DNA of 64,000 bases, from NCBI GenBank assembly GCA_001627335.1, contig LUPK01000048.1, positions 1-64,000 on the forward strand, read 5' to 3'. Position numbers and translations under genes: made by a program. The stretch is from Nocardioides sp. REDSEA-S33_B3 (lineage in GTDB: Bacteria > Actinomycetota > Actinomycetes > Propionibacteriales > Nocardioidaceae). Positions 1-8,528 of this stretch are shown here, one piece after another. Under the pieces are notes generated by a model. That model was not told the DNA's origin and made no database searches. It was given only the letters and a program-made list of their open reading frames with translations. Position 1 is the stretch's first letter. Each line of letters opens with the position of its first letter.

Positions 1-2
1 GA

Positions 3-65
3 CCCACCCTGGACCTCGAGACACCCGCCGTACGACTCAACAGGCTCCTCACCGAGGCCGCCTGA
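3..65 (+). CDS. C-terminal fragment, possible IS30-like transposase (5' end outside window)
   Basis: An open frame enters from the left edge and stops at TGA 63-65. The last residues include TLDLETPAVRLNRLL, which resembles the C-terminal tail of IS30-type transposases (usually R-P-R-K-T-L-x-x-x-T-P-A-x-x-L). Only 20 residues are visible, so the family call is weak. The 77 bases after the stop hold no gene. The stretch around 75-100 could be the terminal inverted repeat of the element, but the other end is not in the window. It could also be the tail of an unrelated protein. Confidence 0.35.
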   Translation, partial: PTLDLETPAVRLNRLLTEAA

Positions 66-142
66 CCCCACCCAGTTGCTTAGACCGGTTGACCTCAAGT
101 CGCGCTGAGGGTGAGGACTCGTGCGGACTAACCCGGTCCGCC

Positions 143-1108
143 TCAGCTGAACACGTCGACGTGCACGTGGTCCCGGTGGGCCAGGATGTCGGGGTCCCCG
201 GGCCGGTCGGGGGCGTCGTACCTCCGCCAGCCCTCGTCGCTGCGACGGGCGGTCCAGATCTTGGCGTCGAAGATGATCGTCTGGATGTCCAGGCGCTCGG
301 CCTGCGCCACGAGGTACGACGCCACGGCCCAGCCGCGGGTCCTGCTCGCGTCGTCGACCGGCCGGAAGAAGATGTCGACCGCGCGGCCGTCGTAGTGCGT
401 CGACCCGGGGATGTGCCCGTCGCGCACGCCGCCCGGCGCGAACCCGCCCAGCGACAGCGGTCCGAACACCGCCACGGCCTCAGCACGCACGTCCTCCGCC
501 CGCGGGGTGAGGCCGTTGGCGCCCAGCTGCGCGGAGGCGGCCTCGGCGGAGCCGGGCACCTCGCAGTGGAAAGCGCCGCGCGAGTTGCCGGTCAGGGCGC
601 TGGCCAGCGCCCTGGCGTCGTCCTCGTGGTCGGCGTAGGCGTCGGGGAACGCCGAGCGCTGGACCGCCTGGGCGGCCTCGGTGATCGGCAGGTCGCGGTA
701 TCCGTCGACCTCCACGAGCGCGTCGTAGAACGCGTTGGTCGCGTGGACCGGGTCGCTCACCTCGCGCTTGGTGCCCCAGCCCTGCGAGGGCCGCTGCTGG
801 AACAGCCCCAGCGAGTCGCGGTCGCCGGTGGTCAGGTTGCGCAGCCCGGACTCCTGGTAGGCCGTGGCGAGCGCGATCGACACCGCCCGCGCCGGCAGCC
901 CGCGTCGTACGCCGATGGCCGCGATCAGTGCGGCGTTCTCGGCCTGCTCCGGGGTGAGCTCGACGGTCAGGTCACCGACCGTCGCCTCGCACCGGTCGGG
1001 GAGGAACCCGGGGCCGATCTCGCGGACGACGTACCATCCGCCCACGGCCGTGGCGACCACCAGCCCGAGGGCCAGGAGGGCGCCGACGGCCTTGCTCGCG
1101 GGGTTCAC
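143..1108 (-). CDS. Secreted or membrane-anchored protein with a lytic-transglycosylase-like middle and a metallopeptidase-like C-terminus
   Basis: This 321-residue protein starts at GTG with one N-terminal hydrophobic segment (about residues 7-27), so it is exported or anchored. Residues of about 75-150 contain the pattern A-Y-Q-E-S-G-L-R-N and then S-L-G-L-F-Q-Q-R-P, which resembles the catalytic Glu region and the G-L-F-Q motif of lysozyme/transglycosylase folds. The C-terminal part has S-T-H-Y-D-G-R-A-V-D-I and ends H-R-D-H-V-H-V-D-V-F, like the metal-binding His/Asp pattern of M15-type peptidases. Proteins of this design are common in Nocardioides-like actinobacteria, and some are misannotated as metal transporters. 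A cell-wall role is inferred. It stands alone, downstream of the dapD-side repeat. Confidence 0.7.
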   Translation of the reverse strand: MNPASKAVGALLALGLVVATAVGGWYVVREIGPGFLPDRCEATVGDLTVELTPEQAENAALIAAIGVRRGLPARAVSIALATAYQESGLRNLTTGDRDSLGLFQQRPSQGWGTKREVSDPVHATNAFYDALVEVDGYRDLPITEAAQAVQRSAFPDAYADHEDDARALASALTGNSRGAFHCEVPGSAEAASAQLGANGLTPRAEDVRAEAVAVFGPLSLGGFAPGGVRDGHIPGSTHYDGRAVDIFFRPVDDASRTRGWAVASYLVAQAERLDIQTIIFDAKIWTARRSDEGWRRYDAPDRPGDPDILAHRDHVHVDVFS

Positions 1109-1134
1109 GCCCCCATCCTCCGGGGGTGGGCCAA

Positions 1135-1176
1135 GTGGTCTCGACGCCCGCTCGCTGGCGCTCGCTGCTCGACCAC
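1135..1176. repeat. REP-like palindromic repeat, GTGGTC...GACCAC type
   Basis: This intergenic element begins GTGGTCTCGAC and ends GCTCGACCAC, so the outer arms pair, and the interior GAGCG/CGCTC steps give further pairing. The same first 11 bases recur at 4085-4095, and related forms lie at 36095-36163 and 47995-48036. It sits between two minus-strand genes and could act as a transcriptional or mRNA-stability hairpin. Confidence 0.65.
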
Positions 1177-1189
1177 CCGGCCGGGACGG

Positions 1190-2164
1190 TCAGTTTCTGT
1201 GCAGGTCGGCGTTGAGCGCGATGCCCTCGCCCTTCCACGGCACGGCCTCGACGGCACCGGAGACCGAGTTGCGGCGGAAGAGCACGTTGCTGGCGCCGGA
1301 GAGCTCGGAGGCCTTGATGACCGCGCCGTCCTCGACCCCCGCGACACCGCGGACGGTGACCTTGGTGCCGGCGGTGACGTAGCAACCGGCCTCGACGACG
1401 CAGTCGTCGCCCAGGGAGATGCCCAGGCCGGCGTTGGCGCCGAGCAGGCAGCGCTCGCCGATGGAGATGACCTGCTTGCCGCCGCCGGAGAGGGTGCCCA
1501 TGATCGAGGAGCCACCGCCCACGTCGGAGCCGTCGCCCACGACGACACCGGCGGAGATGCGGCCCTCGACCATCGAGCTGCCGAGCGTGCCGGCGTTGAA
1601 GTTCACGAAGCCCTCGTGCATGACGGTGGTGCCCTCGGCGAGGTGAGCGCCCAGGCGCACGCGGTCGGCGTCGGCGATGCGCACGCCGGTGGGGACGACG
1701 TAGTCGGTCATCCGCGGGAACTTGTCGATGCCGTAGACCGCCACGTGCTGGCCGTGCATCCGCATCCGCGCGCGGGTGTCCTCGAAGCCCTCGACCGCGC
1801 ACGGGCCGAGCGAGGTCCACACGACGTTGGTGAGCAGGCCGAAGATGCCCTCCAGCGACTGGCCGTGCGGCGCCACCAGACGGTGGGAGAGCAGGTGCAG
1901 GCGCAGCCACACCTCCGCGGTGGTGGTGGGCGCGGCGGCCAGGTCGGCGATCTCGACGGTCACGACCTCGCGGCGGATGCGCCGGGCGTGGTCGCTGCCG
2001 ACGGCCTCGACCAGCTCGCGCGGAGCCTCGTCGTCGGCCGGCCGCTCGCCGAGGTGGGGGTGGGGGAACCAGACGTCCAGGACGCTGCCCTCGGTGGCGG
2101 AGTCGGTCGAGACGGTGGCCAGTCCGTGGGCCCAGGCAGAGGTCGGAGTACTCACGGGCTCCAC
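1190..2164 (-). CDS. dapD: 2,3,4,5-tetrahydropyridine-2,6-dicarboxylate N-succinyltransferase
   Basis: DapD transfers succinyl from succinyl-CoA to tetrahydrodipicolinate in the succinylase branch of lysine and meso-diaminopimelate synthesis. The 324 residues match the long actinobacterial DapD type. The N-terminal half is alpha/beta. From about residue 165 it shows left-handed beta-helix hexapeptide repeats ([11 protein letters not shown], then the [12 protein letters not shown] region), with the family-typical [14 protein letters not shown] and G-A-N-A-G-L-G-I segments. The start is either GTG 2164 or GTG 2155; the latter has GGAG just upstream. dapE, the desuccinylase of the same pathway, lies at 8529 on the other strand, so the two are separate transcription units. 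Confidence 0.95.
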   Translation of the reverse strand: MEPVSTPTSAWAHGLATVSTDSATEGSVLDVWFPHPHLGERPADDEAPRELVEAVGSDHARRIRREVVTVEIADLAAAPTTTAEVWLRLHLLSHRLVAPHGQSLEGIFGLLTNVVWTSLGPCAVEGFEDTRARMRMHGQHVAVYGIDKFPRMTDYVVPTGVRIADADRVRLGAHLAEGTTVMHEGFVNFNAGTLGSSMVEGRISAGVVVGDGSDVGGGSSIMGTLSGGGKQVISIGERCLLGANAGLGISLGDDCVVEAGCYVTAGTKVTVRGVAGVEDGAVIKASELSGASNVLFRRNSVSGAVEAVPWKGEGIALNADLHRN

Positions 2165-2179
2165 CCTAGGACGCCGCAG

Positions 2180-2707
2180 TCACTGCCCGACCCGCCCGTC
2201 CAGGCACTCGCGCAGCAGGTCGACGTGTCCCAGGTGCCTGGCGTACTCCTCCACCAGGTGCACCAGCACGTCGCGCACCTCGATCCGCTCGCCGTGCACC
2301 TCGACCAGCACGTCCATCGCCAGGTCGTCGGCCACCGACCGGGCGTGCGCGACCTCGTCGCGCCAGCGGGCCCAGGCCTCGTCGACGTACGCCGCCTCGA
2401 CGACCTCGGGGAGCGCGAACCCCGCGTCCTCGGACTGGAAGAGCCGCTCCAGCCCGGTCTCGCCCTCCATCACCCGCCGCGCCCAGTGGTGCTCGACGCG
2501 GGTCAGGTGGCGCACCATCCCCAGCAAGGACATCCGCGACGGCGGGACCGAGGCGGTGGCCAGCTGGGCGGGGGAGAGGCCGCCGCACTTGAGTTCCAGC
2601 GTGGCGCGGTAGTGCTCGAGGTAGCCAAGCACCGTCTCCTTCTCGCCCCGGGTCGGGCCGGCCTGCATCCGCGGGTCCTCGTCGTGGGGCAGCCACATGT
2701 CGCTCAT
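2180..2707 (-). CDS. DinB-superfamily protein, DUF664
   Basis: This 175-residue four-helix-bundle protein starts M-S-D-M-W-L-P-H-D-E-D-P, the usual opening of actinobacterial DUF664 members. The P-P-S-x-M-S-L-L-G-M-V-R-H-L and V-E-E-Y-A-R-H-L-G-H segments supply the histidines that bind a metal in the DinB fold. Relatives include mycothiol-dependent enzymes, but no substrate can be assigned. A longer open frame continues upstream; ATG 2707 is chosen because the family begins there and because the upstream part would run into the divergent antitoxin promoter. It ends 15 bases from the dapD start and could be cotranscribed with it. Confidence 0.8.
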   Translation of the reverse strand: MSDMWLPHDEDPRMQAGPTRGEKETVLGYLEHYRATLELKCGGLSPAQLATASVPPSRMSLLGMVRHLTRVEHHWARRVMEGETGLERLFQSEDAGFALPEVVEAAYVDEAWARWRDEVAHARSVADDLAMDVLVEVHGERIEVRDVLVHLVEEYARHLGHVDLLRECLDGRVGQ

Positions 2708-2742
2708 GGACGCACCCAACCACGGACCTGTGGAGGACATCT

Positions 2743-2767
2743 GTACGAATCTGGAGCCGTTCCGTAC
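2743..2767. promoter_or_regulatory. Candidate toxin-antitoxin operator (GTACG-N15-CGTAC)
   Basis: An inverted repeat, GTACG at 2743-2747 and CGTAC at 2763-2767, ends 9 bases before the antitoxin ATG. Type II antitoxins usually repress their own promoter through such palindromes. The arms are short, so this is a suggestion only. Confidence 0.3.
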
Positions 2768-2776
2768 GATCCGAGC

Positions 2777-3025
2777 ATGGCCTCCGTCCCCGTCAGCGCA
2801 GCCCGCGACCAGCTGCCCGCAGTGCTGGCGCAGTCGGCGACCGAGGCGGTGACGCTGCTGCGCCACGGCCGTCCGGTCGCGGTCGTGGTCAGCCCCGAGC
2901 GCTACGACCAACTGCTCGATGCGGAGGAGGAGCTCGAGGACGTCGAGGCCTTTGACGCCGCGATGGCCGAGGCCGGCGACGCCATCCCGTGGGAGCAGGT
3001 GAAGGTCGACCTTGGCTGGACCTGA
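2777..3025 (+). CDS. Type II antitoxin, Phd/YefM family
   Basis: This 82-residue protein opens M-A-S-V-P-V-S-A-A-R-D-Q-L-P-A-V-L, the Phd/YefM fold signature. R-H-G-R-P-V-A-V-V-V-S-P-E-R-Y follows at about residues 37-51, then an acidic C-terminal tail (E-E-E-L-E-D-V-E) that would wrap the toxin. The N-terminal half is expected to bind DNA and autoregulate; the tail neutralises the RelE-like toxin encoded immediately downstream. The two genes overlap by 14 bases, typical of antitoxin-first operons. Confidence 0.9.
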   Translation: MASVPVSAARDQLPAVLAQSATEAVTLLRHGRPVAVVVSPERYDQLLDAEEELEDVEAFDAAMAEAGDAIPWEQVKVDLGWT

Positions 3026-3299
3026 GCCCAGGGCCGACGCGCGGCGCTGCCGCGTCGACATCACCCCCAGCGCCACTCGCCAGCTCCGCAAGCTCGACCC
3101 TCCCACCGTCCGCCGCGTCCAAGGTGCCATCGAGCTGCTGGCCCTCGACCCACGCCCGCCGGCTTCCCGTCAGCTGCGCGGTCGTCCGGGCTACCGCGTC
3201 CGGATCGGCGACTGGCGCGTCATCTACACAGTCGACGATGGCGTCCTGCTCGTCCTGGTGCTGCGGCTCGGCCACCGTCGCGACGTCTACGAGGGGTAG
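3012..3299 (+). CDS. RelE/ParE-family toxin
   Basis: This 95-residue basic protein contains the RelE core: V-D-I-T-P-S-A-T-R-Q-L-R-K-L-D (first helix), R-Q-L-R-G-R-P-G-Y-R-V-R-I-G-D-W-R-V-I-Y (central strands) and R-R-D-V-Y at the end. RelE enzymes cut mRNA in the ribosomal A site; ParE relatives instead target gyrase. The G-x-Y-R-x-R-x-G-D-x-R-V-I-Y pattern favours the RelE side. The likely start is TTG 3012, inside the antitoxin gene; the conserved region begins about 15 residues later, so a slightly later start is possible. Confidence 0.88.
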   Translation: MAGPEPRADARRCRVDITPSATRQLRKLDPPTVRRVQGAIELLALDPRPPASRQLRGRPGYRVRIGDWRVIYTVDDGVLLVLVLRLGHRRDVYEG

Positions 3300-3351
3300 C
3301 CCGGTCGCAAACCGGTGGTGCGGCGGCGGGCGTGAGGCCTAGCCTCCGCGC

Positions 3352-3936
3352 ATGTCCTCGGGAGAGCTGCTCGTCGTCATCGGCCCGCCGGCGGTCGGCA
3401 AGATGACCGTGGGGCGCGCGATCGCGGCCTCATCGGACTTCCGGCTCTTCCACAACCACCACGTCATCGAGCCGCTTGCCGAGGTCTTCGGCTTCGGGCA
3501 CCCCGGCTTCGAGCGGCTCAAGGAGGCGTGGCGGCGCGAGGTCGTCGAGGAGGCAGCCGCCACCGGCATGCGGTTGGTGGCCACGTTCGTGTGGGGCGTC
3601 GACCTGCCCGAGGACGCCGACTACGTGCGCCGCTTCGTCGCGCCGTACGCCGACCGCGGGCTGCGGGTCTCGTTCGTCGAGCTGCACGCGGGGCTGGAGA
3701 CGCGGTTGGTCCGCAACACCGGCGCCGACCGGGTCGCCGCCAAGCCCTCCAAGAGCGACCTCGAGTGGTCGCAGCGCCACGTCGTGGAGATGGACCGCGA
3801 GCGGATGAACACCGACCCTGACCGGCCCAGCCCCGCCGACGCCGTCATCGCCGAGCACCGGCACCTGCGCATCGACAACACCGACCTCTCCCCGGAGCAG
3901 GTGGCCGTGCGGGTGCTCGCATGGCTGGATGCCTGA
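3352..3936 (+). CDS. P-loop AAA/shikimate-kinase-like protein
   Basis: This 194-residue protein has an N-terminal nucleotide-binding loop, V-I-G-P-P-A-V-G-K-M-T-V-G (about residues 9-21). It is a Walker A in which the Ser/Thr normally following the Lys is Met, with Thr one place later. Size and fold resemble small kinases, with a putative lid around R-N-T-G-A-D-R-V-A-A-K-P-S-K-S. The substrate is unknown. It is a single gene between the toxin and the ileS T-box leader, with no obvious partner. Confidence 0.7.
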   Translation: MSSGELLVVIGPPAVGKMTVGRAIAASSDFRLFHNHHVIEPLAEVFGFGHPGFERLKEAWRREVVEEAAATGMRLVATFVWGVDLPEDADYVRRFVAPYADRGLRVSFVELHAGLETRLVRNTGADRVAAKPSKSDLEWSQRHVVEMDRERMNTDPDRPSPADAVIAEHRHLRIDNTDLSPEQVAVRVLAWLDA

Positions 3937-3974
3937 GCGGAACCCATTTCCGCTTCGAGCCGGACGCGCCGTAC

Positions 3975-4165
3975 GATCGGTGCACAGGCGTCTGAGCCGT
4001 CATCAGCGGCGAGCCTCCGGAAGAACGGCGGGAGACCGCCTACTAGAACCGGACGGGTAGGCCCGTCACAGCCGTGAACGAGTGGTGGTCTCGACAAGCT
4101 CGACCGTCGGGACCACAAGCAGGGTGGTACCGCGGTCCGCGAGGGTCGTCCCTGGGTGAGGAGTC
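3975..4165 (+). promoter_or_regulatory. T-box riboswitch leader of ileS
   Basis: The 255-base gap before ileS holds a T-box. The invariant T-box core AGGGTGGTACCGCG lies at 4121-4134, with the complementary TCGTCCCT side at 4146-4153, which together form the antisequestrator helix that binds the uncharged tRNA end. Upstream there are small hairpins (GGCGG-GAGA-CCGCC at 4028-4041; GACGGG/CCCGTC at 4052-4067) and a candidate isoleucine specifier ATC within CCGTCATCAGCGG. Actinobacterial ileS T-boxes usually control translation initiation through the Shine-Dalgarno. I see no poly-U terminator here, which agrees with that. Boundaries and the specifier are approximate. Confidence 0.88.
4085..4116 (+). 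repeat. REP-like hairpin inside the ileS T-box
   Basis: GTGGTCTCGAC (4085-4095) pairs with GTCGGGACCAC (4106-4116) over 11 bp with one G-U, closing a 10-base loop. The left arm is identical to the start of the intergenic repeat at 1135. It sits just upstream of the T-box core, where the linker stem (stem III in classical T-boxes) would be. Confidence 0.7.
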
Positions 4166-4191
4166 CCCAGCAGACGAGCCAGGAGCCAGCG

Positions 4192-7100
4192 ATGACCTAC
4201 CCGAAGGTCTCCCACACCGACGCCACGTCGGTCCCCAGCAGCCCGCGCTTCCCCGAGATCGAGGAGCGGGTGCTGGCCTACTGGGCCGCCGACGGCACCT
4301 TCCAGGCCTCGATCGACCAGCGCGACCCGGGCGAGCGCGGCGAGAACGAGTTCGTCTTCTACGACGGCCCGCCGTTCGCCAACGGCCTGCCGCACTACGG
4401 CCACCTGCTCACCGGCTACGTCAAGGACCTCGTCCCGCGCTACCAGACGATGCGCGGCAAGCGCGTCGAGCGCCGCTTCGGCTGGGACACCCACGGCCTG
4501 CCCGCCGAGCTCGAGGCGATGCGCCTCAACGGCATCAAGACCACCGACGAGATCGTCGAGCTGGGCATCGAGAAGTTCAACGACGCCTGCCGTGAGTCGG
4601 TCATGAAGTACACCGGCGAGTGGCGCGACTACGTCACCCGCCAGGCCCGCTGGGTCGACTTCGACCACGACTACAAGACGATGAACCCCGACTACATGGA
4701 GTCGGTCATCTGGGCGTTCAAGTCGCTGTGGGACAAGGGCCTGGTCTACGAGGGCTTCCGCGTCCTGCCCTACTGCTGGAACGACGAGACGCCGCTGTCC
4801 AACCACGAGCTGCGGATGGACGACGACGTCTACAAGCAGGTCCAGGACCCGGCGGTCACCGTCGGCCTGCGGATGCACGCGACTGGCGAGGACGAGGTGC
4901 TCGACGGCGCCCACCTGCTCGTCTGGACGACCACCCCGTGGACCCTGCCCAGCCACCTGGCCGTGATGGTCGGCTCCGAGATCGACTACGTGGTCGTCGA
5001 GGGCCCCGTGCCGGGGACTGACCAGAAGGCGAAGTACGTCGTCGCCGAGGCCCGGCTGACGGCGTACAAGCGCGAGCTCTTCCCCGACGCCGACGAGCCG
5101 ACCGTCCTGGGGCGCTACACCGGCGCCCAGCTGGTCGGCCGCACCTACGACCCGCCGTTCTCCTACTACGCCGACCACGCCGGCGAGGAGTTCGGTCGTG
5201 CGTTCCGCGTCGTCGCCGCCGACGACGCCGTCACCACCACCGACGGTGTCGGCCTCGTGCACACCGCCGGCGCCTTCGGTGAGGTCGACAAGGAGGTCAC
5301 CGACCGCGAGGGCATCGAGGCGGTCATGCCGGTCGGCAAGGACGGCCGCTTCACCCACCCCGTCAACGACTACGCCGGCCTGCGGGTCTTCGACGCCAAC
5401 CTGCAGATCATCGACCACCTCAAGGCCACGACCCGGGGCGAGGGCGAGACCGGCTCGGTCACCCCCGGCACGATCCTGCTGCGCCGCGAGACCTACGACC
5501 ACTCCTACCCGCACTGCTGGCGCTGCCGCGAGCCCCTGATCTACAAGGGCGTCTCGTCGTGGTTCGTCGAGGTCACCGCGATCAAGCAGCGGATGCTCGA
5601 GCTCAACCAGGAGATCAACTGGGTGCCCGGGCACATCCAGGACGGCCAGTTCGGCCGCTGGCTGGAGAACGCCCGGGACTGGTCGATCACCCGCAACCGC
5701 TTCTGGGGCAGCCCGGTGCCGGTGTGGAAGTCCGACGACGAGGCCTACCCGCGCATCGACGTCTACGGCTCCTTCGAGGAGATCGAGCGCGACTTCGGCA
5801 CGCTCCCGCGCAACGCCGACGGCGAGCCCGACCTGCACCGCCCGTACGTCGACGACCTGGTGCGCCCCAACCCCGACGACCCCCGCTCGATCGAGGAGGG
5901 CAAGTCGATGATGCGGCGCGTGCCCGACGTCCTCGACGTCTGGTTCGACTCCGGGTCGATGTCCTACGCCCAGGTGCACTACCCGTTCGAGAACGCCGAC
6001 TGGTTCGCCGGCACCGCCGGCAAGGACGCGCACTTCCCGGCCGACTTCATCGTCGAGTACATCGGCCAGACCCGCGGCTGGTTCTACACGCTGCACATCC
6101 TCGCCACCGCGCTCTTCGACAAGCCGGCCTTCGAGAACTGCATCAGCCACGGCATCGTGCTCGGCTCCGACGGCAACAAGATGTCCAAGAGCCTGCGCAA
6201 CTACCCCGACGTCCGCGAGGTCTTCGACCGCGACGGCGCCGACGCGATGCGCTGGTTCCTCATGGCCAGTCCGATCCTGCGCGGCGGCAACCTCATCGTC
6301 ACCGAGCAGGGGATCCGCGACTCGGTGCGCCAGGTGATGATCCCGCTGTGGAACAGCTGGTACTTCTTCCAGCTCTACGCCAACGCCGCCGACGGCGGTG
6401 CGGGTGTCGACGTCGAGGGGTCGACGGACTCCACCGACCCGCTGGACCGCTACCTGCTGGCCAAGTGCCGTGACTACGTCGCGGACATGACCGGGGCGCT
6501 GGACTCCTACGCCGTGGCCGACGCCTGCGAGCTCACGCGCGGCTTCCTCGACGTGCTCACCAACTGGTACATCCGTCGCTCCCGCGACCGCTTCTGGGAC
6601 GAGGACGCCCAGGCGTTCGCGACGCTGTTCACGGTGCTGGAGACCGTCTGCCGCGCCACCGCCCCGCTGCTGCCGCTGACCACCGAGGAGATCTGGCGGG
6701 GCCTGACCGGCGGTCGCTCGGTGCACCTGGCCGACTACCCGGCCGCCGACCGGCTCCCCGCCGACGACGCGCTCGTCGCGGCGATGGACACCGTCCGCGA
6801 GGTCTGCTCGGCCACCTCGGCACTGCGCAAGGCACGCTCGCTGCGCAACCGGCTGCCGCTGGCCACGCTCACCGTGGTCGTCGCCGACCTGTCCGGGCTC
6901 GAGGGCTTCGAGTCGATCGTGGCCGACGAGGTGAACGTGAAGGCGGTGCGGCTGCTCGCCGCGGACGCGGACGAGGCTGCGGCCTACGGCGTGGAGCAGA
7001 AGCTCACCGTCAACGCCCGTGCCGCCGGGCCGCGTCTGGGCAAGGACGTGCAGCACGCCATCAAGGGCTCGAAGTCCGGTGACTGGTCGGTGGCCGAGGA

Positions 7101-7470
7101 CGGCACCGTGACCGCCGGCGGCCTGGCGCTGGTCGAGGGGGAGTACACCCTCGAGACCGTCGCCGGTGCGGCCGACGACAGCACCGCGGTCGGCATGCTG
7201 CCCGGCGGCGGGTTCGTCGTGCTCGACTGCGAGATCACCCCCGAGCTGGCCGCGGAGGGCCTCGCCCGCGACGTCGTCCGCGCGGTCCAGCAGGCGCGCA
7301 AGGACGCCGGCCTCGAGGTCTCCGACCGGATCAGCCTGGTCGTCGGCGGCCCAGCCGATGTGCAGGCCGCCGTCGCCGCGCACGAGGCGATGGTCGCCGA
7401 GGAGACGCTGGCGACCTCGGTGAGCACCGAGGACGCCGACGAGCTGAGCGTCCAGGTCGCCAAGGCCTGA
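4192..7470 (+). CDS. ileS: Isoleucine-tRNA ligase
   Basis: This cytoplasmic class I synthetase charges tRNA-Ile. The 1092 residues fit the longer IleRS type found in actinobacteria. HIGH-type motif H-Y-G-H is at residues 68-71 and KMSKS at 663-667. The insertion between them carries the CP1 editing domain (region of T-T-P-W-T-L-P-S), and R-G-W-F-Y-T-L precedes the KMSKS block. The start is ATG 4192 with AGGAG at 4181-4185, 6 bases away; an in-frame start further upstream lies inside the T-box and is rejected. Expression should rise when tRNA-Ile is uncharged, through the leader. The gene ends before a perfect palindrome. Confidence 0.97.
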   Translation: MTYPKVSHTDATSVPSSPRFPEIEERVLAYWAADGTFQASIDQRDPGERGENEFVFYDGPPFANGLPHYGHLLTGYVKDLVPRYQTMRGKRVERRFGWDTHGLPAELEAMRLNGIKTTDEIVELGIEKFNDACRESVMKYTGEWRDYVTRQARWVDFDHDYKTMNPDYMESVIWAFKSLWDKGLVYEGFRVLPYCWNDETPLSNHELRMDDDVYKQVQDPAVTVGLRMHATGEDEVLDGAHLLVWTTTPWTLPSHLAVMVGSEIDYVVVEGPVPGTDQKAKYVVAEARLTAYKRELFPDADEPTVLGRYTGAQLVGRTYDPPFSYYADHAGEEFGRAFRVVAADDAVTTTDGVGLVHTAGAFGEVDKEVTDREGIEAVMPVGKDGRFTHPVNDYAGLRVFDANLQIIDHLKATTRGEGETGSVTPGTILLRRETYDHSYPHCWRCREPLIYKGVSSWFVEVTAIKQRMLELNQEINWVPGHIQDGQFGRWLENARDWSITRNRFWGSPVPVWKSDDEAYPRIDVYGSFEEIERDFGTLPRNADGEPDLHRPYVDDLVRPNPDDPRSIEEGKSMMRRVPDVLDVWFDSGSMSYAQVHYPFENADWFAGTAGKDAHFPADFIVEYIGQTRGWFYTLHILATALFDKPAFENCISHGIVLGSDGNKMSKSLRNYPDVREVFDRDGADAMRWFLMASPILRGGNLIVTEQGIRDSVRQVMIPLWNSWYFFQLYANAADGGAGVDVEGSTDSTDPLDRYLLAKCRDYVADMTGALDSYAVADACELTRGFLDVLTNWYIRRSRDRFWDEDAQAFATLFTVLETVCRATAPLLPLTTEEIWRGLTGGRSVHLADYPAADRLPADDALVAAMDTVREVCSATSALRKARSLRNRLPLATLTVVVADLSGLEGFESIVADEVNVKAVRLLAADADEAAAYGVEQKLTVNARAAGPRLGKDVQHAIKGSKSGDWSVAEDGTVTAGGLALVEGEYTLETVAGAADDSTAVGMLPGGGFVVLDCEITPELAAEGLARDVVRAVQQARKDAGLEVSDRISLVVGGPADVQAAVAAHEAMVAEETLATSVSTEDADELSVQVAKA

Positions 7471-7478
7471 CGCGGGGG

Positions 7479-7530
7479 TGAGTCGTGCCCCTGAGCGGGC
7501 GCCATGGCGCCCGCTCAGGGGCACGACTCA
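7479..7530. terminator. Perfect 52-bp palindrome between convergent genes
   Basis: Bases 7479-7504 are exactly complementary in reverse to 7505-7530, with no loop and no mismatch. It lies 8 bases after the ileS stop and 17 bases before the stop of the minus-strand LLM gene. It can form a very stable hairpin in either transcript, so a bidirectional terminator is the simplest reading. There is no U tract. Confidence 0.75.
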
Positions 7531-7547
7531 GGAGATCAGCCGGCGGA

Positions 7548-8411
7548 TCAGCCGATGAGCGCGGGCGGCTGGATGCCCAGCCGGGCGGCCATCCGGTCCA
7601 GGGAGCCCAGCACCTCGTCGGGGGACTTGTCCGGGACGCCCCAGATGAACTCGCTGACGCCCTGCTCGGCCCAGCGCATCAGGTCGTCGGGCTCGGGCTT
7701 GAACGCGATGAGGATGCGGATGTCGGGCATGCCCTCGCGACCCGCCTCGGCCCACGCGGCCTTGAGGTGGTCGATCTGGCCGGAGATGTCCTTCTGGGTC
7801 GGCGTGGTCATCCAGCCGTCGGCGTTCTCGGAGATCCACTTGAAGGTCTTGGGTCCGCCGCCGGCGCCGATGATCAGCGGGATGTGCGCGGCCGGCTTGG
7901 GGTAGGCCCAGGAGGGGCCGAACTGCACGAACTCCCCGTCGTACGACGCCTCCTCCTGCGTCCACAAGGCGCGCATCGCCTCGACGTACTCCCGCAGCAC
8001 GGTGCGGCGCTTCTCCGCAGGCACGTGGTGGTCGGCGAGCTCGTCGGTGTTCCAGCCGAAGCCGGCGCCGATCTCGACCCGGCCGCCGGAGAGGTGGTCG
8101 AGGGTGGCGATGGTCTTGGCCAGCGTGATCGGGTCGGACTCGACCGGCAGCGCGACCGCGGTGGACAGCTTGATCCGCGAGGTCCGCGCGGCGACGGTGG
8201 CCAGCGAGACCCAGGGGTCGAGCGTGCGCAGGTAGCGGTCGTCGGGGAGCGTCTCGTCCTTGGTGCCGGGGTGGGCAGCGGTCCGCCTGACCGGGATGTG
8301 GGTGTGCTCGGGCACGTAGAAGGTGTCGAAGCCCCGCTCCTCGGCGGCGACGGCGAGGTCGGCCGGCCGGATGCCGCGGTCGGAAGTGAACAGGACGAGT
8401 CCGTTGCGCAT
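7548..8411 (-). CDS. LLM-class (F420-dependent) oxidoreductase
   Basis: This 287-residue luciferase-like TIM-barrel protein contains [12 protein letters not shown], then [17 protein letters not shown] and [18 protein letters not shown], the usual cofactor-side elements of F420-dependent LLM enzymes. Typical reactions are hydride transfers using F420; the substrate is not evident. The start at ATG 8411 is close to a KstR-like palindrome, hinting at a link to sterol or fatty-acid catabolism (inference). Confidence 0.85.
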   Translation of the reverse strand: MRNGLVLFTSDRGIRPADLAVAAEERGFDTFYVPEHTHIPVRRTAAHPGTKDETLPDDRYLRTLDPWVSLATVAARTSRIKLSTAVALPVESDPITLAKTIATLDHLSGGRVEIGAGFGWNTDELADHHVPAEKRRTVLREYVEAMRALWTQEEASYDGEFVQFGPSWAYPKPAAHIPLIIGAGGGPKTFKWISENADGWMTTPTQKDISGQIDHLKAAWAEAGREGMPDIRILIAFKPEPDDLMRWAEQGVSEFIWGVPDKSPDEVLGSLDRMAARLGIQPPALIG

Positions 8412-8421
8412 GCGAGCACAC

Positions 8422-8435
8422 TAGAACGTGTTCCA
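8422..8435. promoter_or_regulatory. KstR-like operator (TNNAACNNGTTNNA)
   Basis: TAGAACGTGTTCCA matches every fixed position of TNNAACNNGTTNNA, the operator of the TetR-family cholesterol-catabolism repressor KstR. It lies 11-24 bases upstream of the LLM gene start, in the 117-base divergent gap shared with dapE, so it would overlap the LLM promoter or leader. No KstR gene is in the window. Confidence 0.5.
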
Positions 8436-8528
8436 GTTCCTGGGAAGAGGTTTCTGGACACCTGTCCAGTCAGCGGTCCTCCGCAGGTCGGGCCGGGGCG
8501 GGAGCCACGGGGCTGCTTGACTCTCCCC

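Noticed and set aside
89..3025. 978-codon plus-strand frame ending with the antitoxin
   Set aside because: Only its last 82 codons are a real gene; the rest is antisense to three minus-strand genes.
4066..7524. 1152-codon open frame on the minus strand across ileS
   Set aside because: Shadow of ileS; ileS has all catalytic motifs and a T-box leader.
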